Source: Branchiostoma lanceolatum (lineage: Eukaryota > Chordata > Leptocardii > Amphioxiformes > Branchiostomatidae). Taken from it: a DNA stretch of 64,000 nucleotides. The stretch covers positions 7,342,001-7,406,000 of the forward strand of contig NC_089735.1 in NCBI RefSeq assembly GCF_035083965.1, read 5' to 3'. Made by a program: the position numbers and the translations under genes. The notes beneath the pieces were generated by a model that saw nothing but the letters and a program-made list of their open reading frames with translations, was not told where the DNA came from and ran no database searches. This document shows positions 22,510-32,800 of this stretch, one piece after another (position 1 is the first letter of the stretch; each line of letters starts with the position of its first letter).

Positions 22510-23170
22510 CTAGCATGTTGGACTCAGCTTGTAGTTCATCTTGTGATGAACCAGTTCCTATATGATAAAACCAAATTATGAATACATATCAATTCACATA
22601 CTTAGTATTTAATTAACATGTCACATGATTTTGACATAACTGTGATCAAGGAGGTTATATAGACTATATAACCTCCTTGCTGTGATGGGCTTCGTTTCAT
22701 CACAGCAGCTAACAAAAAACAAGGGTATCCATCATGCCTGTCTCAGCTAACATTGAAGTGTACCGATGATGGACTTAAGCCTTACCGAAGGAGCCTGAGG
22801 TACTCTGAGCATCTGACAGCTGATTGCTTTGTTCCAAGCCAAGCTAAGGTCCTCACAACATGTGCTGCATTTGTGAAGGAAGTATCTGCCGATGCTGTAT
22901 AGGATATATATATAAAGGGAAACAATGACAAATATTAAACATATCACATAATCACATTTGTAAAAAATGAATCTGGCATCGTTTAATTGAATACGTAAAA
23001 CTTACATTCATAACTTGAATATGATATTGATCAAACATGTACAGCTATAACTGAATGCAATAATCACTGAAACACACTTCTACCTCCACATAAGTTCCAG
23101 CTCACTATCCACAAACTGTGGGACCTTTGTGGGACAAATACTTATGACATTCTCTTCCGTTACAGGATAT
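22510..23170 (-). CDS. Candidate partial gene, three linked exons, function unknown
   Basis: On the minus strand three exon-like blocks join with consistent GT/AG sites and phases: 23170-23084, 22894-22786 and 22539-22510. The translation contains ICPTKVPQFVDSELELMW, then SIGRYFLHKCSTCCEDLSLA, then AWNKAISCQMLRVPQAPS, and ends MNYKLSPTC and stop. The composition looks like real protein, with a CxxC pair, but I do not recognise the family. The 5' end is not found. A possible further exon ending in a GTAAGT donor lies near 23405-23455. Because it lies in the middle of the inverted-repeat block, it could be host sequence or a remnant of the block's own cargo. Confidence 0.3.
22647..22679. mobile_element. 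33-bp palindromic micro-insertion with 7-bp target duplication
   Basis: Perfect 16-bp arms CAAGGAGGTTATATAG and CTATATAACCTCCTTG flank a single central A. The heptamer CTGTGAT stands on both sides (22640-22646 and 22680-22686). This is the second copy of the family seen at 10220-10254. Both targets fit YTGTGAY. Confidence 0.75.
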
Positions 23171-23689
23171 CTTTAACTATCTTTCCCTCAACCGCTTGCT
23201 ATGTTGTATCTGAAACGTTAACCAGACACAAATGTCTGTTGACCATTGGCAAGAACGAACAAATTGAAAGCTATAAATTTCCTAGATCCTAACGGTGTAG
23301 AAGTGCAGGTCGACTGGACAATTCTTAATGTCATGCAAATGCGATGATATGTCAAGCCACAATAGGAGGATAACTGACGTTCAAACTAGTTAGAAACAGG
23401 AATTTTCCAATTTGTACTTACCAAAGGGCAGTCTCTCTAAATGATGAATTGACTCCCTACCAACTTTACAAGGGGGAGGGGGGCGACGAATATTGCATGC
23501 ACGAAGAAGACTACTTCGCAATGCCGCGCGTTTGAGTTTACACCGAATCCCCTTCGACTCTCAAGTCACTAAAAATCACTGGTCGACCATGGTAGACTCT
23601 GACGATGCCATGTTAAGCACAGAGAGTGATGAAACGCCGTTCTTGTCTCCGTGCTGTTCACCGACAAAACCGTTTCTCGCGCCTGACGT

Positions 23690-24508
23690 CATGACACGCA
23701 GTGTCTTGTGGGAGATCGGCCACGAATCCGTGTTCCGTATACGTCAGGATTTGTCGGAATTGTTGGATCTGAGGTGCATCGGATCCAATCGGAAACGTTC
23801 CGTATCTGCTATGATGCACGATTGCGGATCCGCTGGATTTTTCAGGATCTGAGATCATGCCGTGCAGTGTGTATTTGTTGGGTAGGATCCGAAGCAACTG
23901 CCGACAAACAAACAACCGATTATCTCTGCCATATTGACAAATATCTGAAAACGAGGGATCCGCGCAAATATCCTCAGGTATCCGAGGCGCATCACGGATC
24001 CAGACGTATACGGCGTCGGAATTGCCAGATCTGAGCTGTACCTGGTATTTGTCTGAATTTGCTCGGAAACGTTCCGTATTTGTACCCGAAACGTATGAAG
24101 GATCCAGACGTATACGGCGCCGGAATTGTCGGATCTGAGGTGCATCGGATTCAATCGGAAACGTTCCGTGTCTGCTATAATGCGCAATTCCGGATCTGCT
24201 GGATTCGTCAGGAAATGAGATCATGCCGTGCCGTGTGTATTTATTCGTCAGGATCCGAAACAACTACCGACATACTAACAATCCGAACATTCCGAATATA
24301 AAAAAACGAGGGATCCGCACAAATATTCTCGGGTATCCGAGGCGCATCACGGATCCAGAAGAATACGGCGTCGGAATTGGTCGGATCTGCGGGCACCTCA
24401 GTATCCGAGCAGTGAACTGGGATTTTTCCGGATTCGCTCGGAAACGCCATGAGGCCCGATTCCGGATACGTCGGATCCGCCAGGATACGTGGCCATTTCG
24501 TGCAGTGC
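23690..24508. repeat. Inverted tandem array of ~360-bp GGATCCG-rich units
   Basis: About two and a half units of roughly 355-365 bp. GGATCTGAGGTGCATCGGAT occurs at about 23765 and 24129, and ACGAGGGATCCGC at about 23952 and 24306. Units contain CCGTGCAGTGTGTATTTG, whose complement matches the CACTGCACG start of the units at 13938. The array is therefore related to the left arrays but inverted. It ends with GGCCATTTCGTGCAGTG, the reverse complement of the first left unit's CACTGCACGAAATGGCC. The several 80-200 codon frames on both strands result from the repeat and are not genes. Confidence 0.7.
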
Positions 24509-24779
24509 TAGCCCAGGGCACATTCCAATATAACAGCAATTATTCCTCGTATTGTTATGTGTATCCCGTCGGTCTGTGATTTTTCCCCTCTACTGTCCGT
24601 CTGTGTGACATTTCTCCTCTAATTCTTCATTTCCGCCCGCAAGTCGGTCGTGATTTGTCTGACTTGAAATCACCAGGTTATATGTCCAATCAAATCTGAT
24701 ACTAGAAATAGGAAGTTCTTTTTTTCCATGAAAATTAGGACTAGTTCTGCTCACACCCTGGTCAGTATGTGGTGTCGGA

Positions 24780-24930
24780 ATCTCGGACCCCTTCTTTGCC
24801 CTACGGCAATGCTACACTTGTAACAAAAGGAACCTTGAATAATTGACTTGTTGCTATAGGTACCATCCATCATGTAAAATTCCTTGTCGTGCTTACTTAA
24901 TTATCAGCCATTCCTGGCCTCACCTTCCAT
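24780..24930 (+). repeat. Interspersed repeat (CCCTACGGCAAT family)
   Basis: The stretch with CCCTACGGCAATGCTAC, AACAAAAGGAACCTTGAATAA and AGGTACCATCCATC matches the reverse complement of 33105-33240. It interrupts the right side of the inverted-repeat block, between the array and the outer arm. No coding potential. Confidence 0.7.
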
Positions 24931-25148
24931 TCTTCCATTTTTGTATCTTAGCTGGCTGACACATTTGTCTGCATTAACCTTTATACCTTGTAACTACGTT
25001 ACTTCCTCAAATGTAATAACAATTTTCAACGGTGGTGCGATCAGAGCTTATGTCCGTTGATTTCTAACTTTTGCAACTTCTGCATTGTATGCCGTAGATT
25101 GTATGCGTTATGACACCAAAATGACCAAATGCCCCTCGGACGGATCAT

Positions 25149-25270
25149 TAACTCTTAATTGTCTAACCATTGCAATCAGCCACAGTGCAAAACCAGAAAT
25201 CAAAATGATTATAGACTATTATAAGACTACTACTGTATCAACTAACCAACCAGCAGTATTCATTATTGCT
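25149..25270. repeat. Right outer inverted arm of the 11.5-kb repeat block
   Basis: Its reverse complement aligns with 13779-13925, with conserved ATCAGCCACAGTGCAAAACCA and ATAAGACTACT. Identity is moderate, so the block as a whole is much older than the retrotransposon inside it. Confidence 0.6.
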
Positions 25271-25982
25271 CATTTGCATAACTGTAGCTGGAAAGAGTAT
25301 ATATTCTGCATCCCGTCTCCGCTTTTTATCACTTCATTCAGATTTCTTCAAAAAGATCTTCAAACGTGAGCCGCAACGTGAACGTAGATACAGATTCAAT
25401 TTTACTCTACACTACGCCTACTAGTGCCGTGTTAGATGTTACATAAGAAACATCTGAGATTCTCTCCTGCTTTAGTTTTTTGTTTGCAACCGTTGAAATC
25501 TTTTAGGATGTATTCGTCCTTTGTTGTAGTTTAAAGCAGGTTTATTTTAGTTTCAGTTCGCGCACACCGCCACTCGCCCGTAAAAAGGGAAGTGATGGTA
25601 AGAGTGGACGAAAGGTAGACGTGATAAAGGTTGTAATCTAGCATCACAGTTCAGATATTTCCATAGCTAAAGCCCCCTCTCACTGCACCCGCGGCACGCT
25701 TGCGGCGTCGCTGAGTCCTAAGAGCTGGATTTGTGTAACCCTTGAGTTTATAATGGGAATATCTTTCAAAACGTACAAGTCTGGCCGAAATACAGCAAAA
25801 CATATATTAAAAGGTTAAAAAAATATATGTTTTTTGTCGATGAAATTCGTGCCGAGGGTCAAGGGGAGCTTAAAACCGCGGATTTTTCATTTCTACGGCC
25901 GAGGAATAATTGCCTGCTGCTAGTAGTGAAATCCACAGAGGTGAAGGGACATTTTAACCGTGTAATCATCTGATGGTATCAG

Positions 25983-26710
25983 GACAACTCGGCCCCTGGG
26001 ACAACTCGGCCCCTAGCCATTCGGGACAACTCGGCCCCTAGCCATTCGGGACAACTCGGCCCCTAGCTCAGGAAAACTCGGCACCTAGCCCCAAAACTGG
26101 CATAGTTCAGCAAACAGAACAGGAACTTTTTAAAATCTATGTTTACTTAGGAATAAAACATGTTTAACTGCCAAACATTTCGTAAAAAAAAAAAGAAAAA
26201 TTGTGAAACTCTACAGGTCACGTCCCCGGAACGCTTTGATAGTTTGAATATCAATAAGGAAGTTTTATTATCTCGGTTGTCTCGACGCGTTTTGAAAACC
26301 TACAAACTGTTAAAATGTCCAACAAAACATAATGAACTGCTATACATGTAGTTTAATCGGTAATAAGTTATAAGCACTTTCATAACAGAACATAAGCGTA
26401 GCGAGACGTTCGTGAAAGAGCGTCGAAAATAACAAAAAAAATGGCGTCGCCGTGCCGGCCCGCAACATGCTTTTGACGGTCTTGTAACGTTTGAGACTTA
26501 TGGAAATGCAAAAATGCTTATGTAGGGACTGAGTTTTGTTTCTTAAAATTTTTATTCCACTTATCAGCCTGTCAGATCGGTAGAAATGTCATTCTTCGAG
26601 CCCCAAATACACTTATCATGCACTGAGTAATAGGTACCGAGTTGTCCTGAGCTTGGTGCCGAGTTGTCCTGAATGGCTAGGGACCGAGTTGTCCCAGGGG
26701 CCGAGTTGTC
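25983..26710. mobile_element. 728-bp MITE with GACAACTCGGCCCC terminal repeats
   Basis: The left end carries tandem copies of GGGACAACTCGGCCCCTAGC and the right end the inverted set (GGACCGAGTTGTCC, GGGGCCGAGTTGTC). The terminal inverted repeats of about 110 bp are themselves made of a ~24-bp direct repeat. The interior is AT-rich and non-coding. The right end lies 69 bp before the start codon of the arginine-rich peptide gene, so the element sits in its promoter or first intron. I could not find a convincing target duplication. Confidence 0.85.
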
Positions 26711-26779
26711 TCGGAATCATTCAGATTTTCTATTCAGATTTTCTAAAAGATATAATTTCCCCTCAGTTGAAGCCACACC

Positions 26780-27704
26780 ATGAAGCTGTTTGTTTCCATG
26801 CTGCTTGTGACGATGGTTGTCGCCGCCCTGCTGATTGACGACTCCGACGCTTGGAGGCGGAGGAGGCGGAGGCGCGTATACGTAGGAACTACGTATTTTT
26901 TGGACAATAAGGATAAGAAGGCCGTGCAAGTGGAGAAGTCGCTCCTGGCTGAACTGGCTGAGAAAACCGATGAGCTGGCCAGGGAGGCACAGGTGTTAGA
27001 GGATCTGGAGGAAGATGACGGTAAGGAATTTCACTTATTGCTAAAAAAATCCTGTAACACTGCCGAGAGTATAAATGTGAATCTTATGTGCATTTGAACG
27101 AAAAAATTCCAGAAATGTAATCTCCAAGCAGATCTATCGGTGGCAAGGCAGTATCAAAAAGGGCCCCACAGTATCAGAAGCCTCTAGCGGCTTTTGATTT
27201 ACATATTTGTCTGTGACACCGCCCCCTTTTCTGTCAATCAAAAATCATTCCGCTCCACTTATCAGTCTTTTTCAATCATGGGTTTCACAATGTGTTTTAT
27301 ATCATCCCTTTCGCAGATTTTTTTGCTGAAGTCACATTTTCTCACATTCTCAAAAGTTCCCCGTCAACTTCACATTAATGCCATAGTTATACCCGTGGTA
27401 CGCAATATTCTAGAGCTCGTATACCTGTGTTTCTTTACCCGTGTTTCTTATCATACCATACATGTGCGTAAATTCGAATGTTCACGTTAATATTTTTGTG
27501 TACAAAAATGTATATCGAAAGACATTTGATGTAGATTTGATGTGTTTTTAGCACAAGAAATCCGCCGTTGCTTCTACATGTACTAAAAATTTTATTCCTG
27601 GCCTCACCTAAGGACTAAGGATATGAGATAGTAGCTTTGCCATTCTTATTTTCCTGTTGCTAATAGTGATGTCCTTATTTACAGACGCTCGGAAGCGACG
27701 TTAA
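26780..27704 (+). CDS. Small secreted arginine-rich peptide precursor, 2 exons, 86 aa
   Basis: Model: join(26780..27020, 27685..27704), a GT/AG intron whose split codon gives Asp, then ARKRR and stop. Residues 1-24 form a clear signal peptide ending DDSDA. The mature chain begins with Trp25 and seven arginines (26-32), then VYVGTTYF. Residues about 41-81 are a charged, helical, acidic stretch (LAELAEKTDELAREA, then EDLEEDD), closed by a basic tail. There are no cysteines. Cationic head plus acidic tail is the layout of several antimicrobial-peptide precursors, where the acidic part neutralises the toxic part, but I know no exact family and the role is inference. The bases before the ATG (TTTCCCCTCAG) could be a 3' splice site, implying an untranslated first exon. 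AATAAA lies at 28055. Confidence 0.65.
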
Positions 27705-28054
27705 CTCCTGTAACCTGAAGTGGCAGCCTACCGGACGAGCGAAGACCGCAGTTTTCACTGGCGTCAAAAGGCCACGATTAAACGTTAGGTTGATGAGAAT
27801 GAAAATTGTAACAAATTCAGTCTTGTTATAATCGTTATCTACATTGTGTTTCTTCTTCGTGTTGGTGCTAAGTATTACGTTGTGCATTGTATCTTATTTC
27901 TTGCAACTTGTAATATTGCCTGGCTCATTCAAGAGACCACTACAATATCAACAATTTGAAAAAAATATCTTCAGTGTCTAACAGTAGATACAACCCTCAC
28001 AAGACTCGAACTTTATGTAGGGAATGAAAAATACTCTGTACACGATGATTATTC

Positions 28055-28060
28055 AATAAA
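28055..28060 (+). terminator. Probable polyadenylation signal of the arginine-rich peptide gene
   Basis: AATAAA about 350 bp downstream of the stop codon at 27704, with no other gene between. Assignment is by position only. Confidence 0.45.
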
Positions 28061-28419
28061 ACCTACGGGAGAAAACATGTGACTGACATTGTCTTTGTTT
28101 CCATTTTATGCCATGGCCCCAGCGAAACAACATTCTACAAGTTCTCATTTCTACATTAGCCAGGATTGTGCAAAAGCAACGCAATATGTTTTGCAAGTCT
28201 TAGCTAGCATGAATAAATTAAGGAGTGGTATGAAAATTGTTTCTGCGTCTGAAAATCGTTCAGACTCTCTCACGAACAAGCAGCTTAGAGACAAACCACC
28301 TATCGTAGAAACTTACTAGTAATTGTGACTTTAATTTGAAATCACTCATGATAGTTCAAGAAACGTAGAATAAATGATATTAAAGGACATGTAATTGAGG
28401 ACCCTGTTAAAACCCTAAC

Positions 28420-28785
28420 ATATTGGGAAAATTTGCTGCTGGAACATAGCTGTTATTTGGTTGGGCCATGTTGACTTGATTATATGGATGGTATACTATG
28501 GGAACCCTAAAACTGATACAAGCGTGCAAATAAAAAAAAACGGTTGTTAAAAGAAAAGTTGCTTTCATTATGAAATCTACGTATACGTGGTCAGGAAGGT
28601 CGAACAAATGAGAAAAAAATACAGGGTATGGTAAAATGGAAAATAGACCTCATTTTTGTCTTTGGAATTAATTTAGGCATCCTCCACCATTAATGTCCGT
28701 TTTCCGAATTTCAACGGCACATATTGGGTCATTTTGAAGCTGCTTTGTACGAAATACAGTATGCTGTACATGTGGTTAGAATTTT
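28420..28785. mobile_element. MITE of the GGCCATGTTGATTTGATTATAT family, copy 1
   Basis: The left arm GGGCCATGTTGACTTGATTATATGGATGG and the interior TTCATTATGAAATCTACG are shared with copies at about 40285-40700 and 58515-58930. Here the right arm is not recognisable, so the copy is truncated or diverged. Non-coding. Confidence 0.6.
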
Positions 28786-29429
28786 TTTGAATTGACTATG
28801 AATGTTTGTGTTCTGAGCATTGTTTTGAAATTGTACCTAGGAGGCATTGAAGGTGATCCTCTCAAGAGAACGGGTAGTTTTGAATTGTCCAAAAGTATAT
28901 CAAAATCAATAAGATGGCCAATTTCACGTATAAAACTTACTCCCGTATAAAGTGCAAAGAGGACATTGTAAGAAACAGTGAAGGGTAGATTCACAGGGGC
29001 ATCCACAGCTGCATGAAGGACTGGAGGCTAAGCCTCGCTTAGACTAGACTATAATCAAGTTAAGGTTGCACGTGCCAACGCGAAGCCGGGCGAGAAGGGC
29101 GCCGGAGTAGCGGGGACCACAGTTATAATGGGGGAACAGAAGGGGACGTACTAATTTAGTAAGATGGTTTCGAAACAGAGAGTATCTTAAAAGAGTGAAC
29201 CTCTGATTCTGACAAGCAAACGAGCTTTGGTCTACTTAACGACTCAGGCCCTTTTTCTCGTAGATAACGTAAGCACTGTTTTCTATAGGCTTAGGGACAT
29301 TACCGCGTGTTAATAGCGGTAGGTAAGTAGTTTGAAGACTCTCCAATGATTACTAGAATTTATTTACTAAAAGGGAGAAATATCTAAGAATTACAAACAT
29401 TCGACACAGAATGATTACAGACAAATTCA

Positions 29430-29560
29430 ATGTCGAAAAAGCCAGACATAACCGCATTCCATCGCAGCAAAATAATTTGTCAACATTGTAACTTAAATAA
29501 GATAGAAGATAAGTGTCATTTTGATTTATTACTGTTGACTACACGTGCACGTTATACAAC
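29430..29560 (+). pseudogene. LINE zinc-knuckle scrap
   Basis: The frame reads HRSKIICQHCNLNKIEDKCHF, the CxxC...EDxxHF pattern of the C-terminal region of non-LTR retrotransposon proteins, like the scrap at 1775-1933. No neighbouring reverse transcriptase is visible. Confidence 0.45.
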
Positions 29561-29767
29561 AATGAGAGAAATGTTTTCGTTTTTCTTCATTTTTTTCGGG
29601 CAAGAATGCAACGTCAACTGTTTCACCCGAGCTTACGACTGACAAATAATTTCTCGAATTAAACAATCGCAAGGTATACAAATAACTGGCTTCCACTGTA
29701 AATACAGCTGGCAGGGCCCCAGATGCAAATGACCGGATGCCTAAAATCCGCTTCAAGGCGGAAGTGA

Positions 29768-29774
29768 ATATATA
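29768..29774 (+). promoter_or_regulatory. TATA box of the neutral ceramidase gene
   Basis: ATATATA is followed by a GC-rich stretch (GCCCGCCCC) and lies 45 bp before the ATG at 29819, implying a very short 5' leader. Assignment rests on position and sequence only. Confidence 0.5.
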
Positions 29775-29818
29775 GCCCGCCCCAGAGGTGTCGTCAAGAA
29801 AACAAAGTTCAATCCAAA

Positions 29819-32800
29819 ATGGCGGCACCAACAAACTTTGTTGCGTTCGTCTTCCTGACTTTCTCACTGATTCTGGCCGTCCAAGCCCGCAACAGGCACC
29901 GCCCGAACTTGGAATACGACGAGAGACAAGAGGATGGACCGAACTACATGATTGGCGTGGGCAGAGCTGACGTGACGGGCCCCGCTGCTGAAGTCAACAT
30001 GGTACGTAACGTCCAGATGGTGGCATGGTGTTCCGACCTGTAACGCTAACTGTACCGCTATGTGCTTGGAAGTTGTTCATATTCATAACTTAACGTCACT
30101 AGACAGGCATGAAACAAGAGAATGGCACTCCTTACATGAAACTGCACAAAATTATATCAGAAGCGGATGTTTCCTCAAATTCTGAAAGCCGAAACAGGAA
30201 CTGTTGACAAATTATATTGCGATCATCGCATGATTTATCTCCAAGTAGATGTAAGGTGCACCTCAGTTTTGCGGCCTGAAAAATTGAATGATATATTTTA
30301 CGCAGCGCTTTCTGTGTCTGTCTTTTCGTGAACAAGGTAATTTAGGATTTTTTGGTTGATTTCTTATATGGTGTGGTACTGGTATATATGGCTGTGACAA
30401 AAACTGGACATGGTTAGATTTTTAGCCTCCTGGTGGTTGAAGCTAGGTACTGCAGCAAAACTTCAGGTTTTGATATCTCGTGTTCTGGACAAGCCATGGT
30501 CACGATTTTTGGTTGATAAATAGCTGTTGTGCTCAGGAAGATTTTTTTGCAATGATTTAATTTCGTAGTAAGAAGAAAATCAAGTGTTTGCGTTAATGTT
30601 TGAGTACAGTAGTGGAAACAAAAATTTTGTGATGGTTTTACTAGTAAGTTCATCATGAAACTGTCAAGTTGCAAAAAAAACAACATGCAACATGAAACCA
30701 CTGCGAAAATTTCAAGAATTACAATTGTACAGTAAACAAGAAGAGGTTGTGGTGAACACCTGTTCAACATTTCCTGTCTTCACACAGATAGTTTGTCTTC
30801 AAGTGAGATAAGAAGAACGCACAGCTGGGAAGTCTTCCACCATTTTATTGATGTAACAAACACAGTGTATGTTGTGGATAACTGTTCAGATTGTGCTGAC
30901 TTATACTTAGGGCTTAATCTAAACAGGGGAACAGTGGCGCTACGCCCCCATGCCCTGACCATGTGCCCCCTTACCCTAGCTGATGAGCAGATCCTCTGAC
31001 AAGCATAAAATTTTGATTGACCAGGGATGCTATATGTAACATGTGGCCACAGTCTTCAATTGCGACCTGTCTGACAGTAATTTGCCCCTCAGAAAGCCTC
31101 ATACAATTCCGCATTGAAACTTAAAATTCTCTAAAACTCGACACTGTGGAGTTTAGGGAGAAAGCCCCCTTCCACACCTTCCCCTTGCTTGGTCAATTCG
31201 CTCACTAGCAATGCTCCCCCAAATAATTTTTCCCCACCAAAAAAGAAAAGACTGTCTGTGTACAGTAGTTTTGGATTATTCTTGAAGGTCTCTCAAACCC
31301 AGTGGCCACTGTTTTCGGTGGATTTATGTAACCCGGTAGATCTATAAAATGTTAATGGAGTTTACATCCTTTTTTCCCACACCTTACAAAGAGTCTCCTG
31401 TACTATTCAGTATTAGAACAAAAGGTGGTATGATTATAAGGAATGTTGGCCTTTTGCCCTATGGACTCTTTAGTCCAGGATGCATTCCTTCTTTGCTAGG
31501 TGATTTGAGTGTTGTTGTTTTTAATAAAAGAAATTCTGATAGTGATCACCTTAATCTGAAAACAACAACATACAAAAGGACTTGAAATGATAACCTCCAT
31601 TAACATTTATCTGCCGGGTAATACATAAATCTGAGACTTTGAAAACAGTGTGTTTGAGAGATCTCTCTATATATAGTTAAGCGCAGCACCCCCCAGGTAT
31701 ACACAGTGGATATACAGGAATACATTATACTGGCGGATGTTGAGTTTGAGATCTGTTTGGATGTATCTTTTCAGGGTGGCGGAATTATGTACCCTGGTGG
31801 AATTACACGTATGTTATTAGTTATTGTCTACGTTTGTACAAGCCTCACAACTAGATAATGAAGGAAGAACTTTATTGCACGACAATGGTACAAAGTACAA
31901 CAATTCTTAAACATAATTACAAAATAGAAGTATAGAATAAAACTTAACATCCTAATACAATACAATAACAGAATAAGGGCTAGCATACGTTATGAACAAA
32001 AGTATTGAAAGATTATGATGTTGTCTGCTCAAACATAAAGCACCAAGACTAAGCACTGTGTCTTGAATATTAAACAATTCTGACACTCTCTCCATGCAGA
32101 TGGGTTATGCCAATCCTTCTCAGCAGAGCACGGGCATCCACATTCGCCAGTTCAGTCGAGCCTTCGTCGTGTCGGACCCACAGAACACCACTCGTACCGT
32201 GTTTGTCAGCGTGGACTGTGCCATGATCTCACAGATCCTCAAGATAGAGGTGAGCTGTAATGTCAGGCTTCTCTAGTTAAGTGAAGTTGTGGCTTATTTT
32301 TTAAAAGTTACATCTAAAATGGATCAAAATGCAACCCGCATGCATGTGTATTCAGGTTAGTGCAGTAGCAAAATAGGAGCTATTTGTGTGTGTGGATATT
32401 TTTTATATCTTACCAGCATCAACCCATGACAAAACATTTTTAAGGCACTAAGGCACTCAGGCTTTTCATTTGACGTTATTTGTACCATGTTGGATTACAA
32501 GTGTGCGTCTCCTAAACATGCCAACATGGCCGCTGGGCACCGTTATTCAAATTGTAATTACTTTAAAGGCAATGAAAAGCCTCTATAGGGTAACATAAGG
32601 GTTTTTAATCAGACCAATTCTGTTGTCACCGGTCAATAGTCCTCTAGGTACTATCCTTATATTAGATTTAGAGCAATACATGTAAAGACTTTATACCCTA
32701 TGATTTTACAACCTAATGAAACTATATACAAATTTTGCATATTTTCTGCATTCCTAGGTTGTGAAGAAGTTGCAACCACTGTTTGGAAATGCGTACAATG

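Larger units (their letters stand above)
28061..29767. other. Intergenic stretch with MITE and LINE scraps
   Basis: A member of the GGCCATGTTGATTTGATTATAT family occupies about 28420-28785 and a LINE zinc-knuckle scrap lies at about 29430-29560. The rest is AT-rich; I see no supportable exon upstream of the ceramidase promoter. Confidence 0.5.

Noticed and set aside
23493-23852. 119-codon plus frame with DSDDAMLSTESDETPFLSP
   Set aside because: Its first half looks faintly protein-like, but it runs into the GGATCCG array and has no splice or homology support.
23658-24579. Several 80-200 codon frames on both strands
   Set aside because: All are translations of the ~360-bp GGATCCG tandem array.
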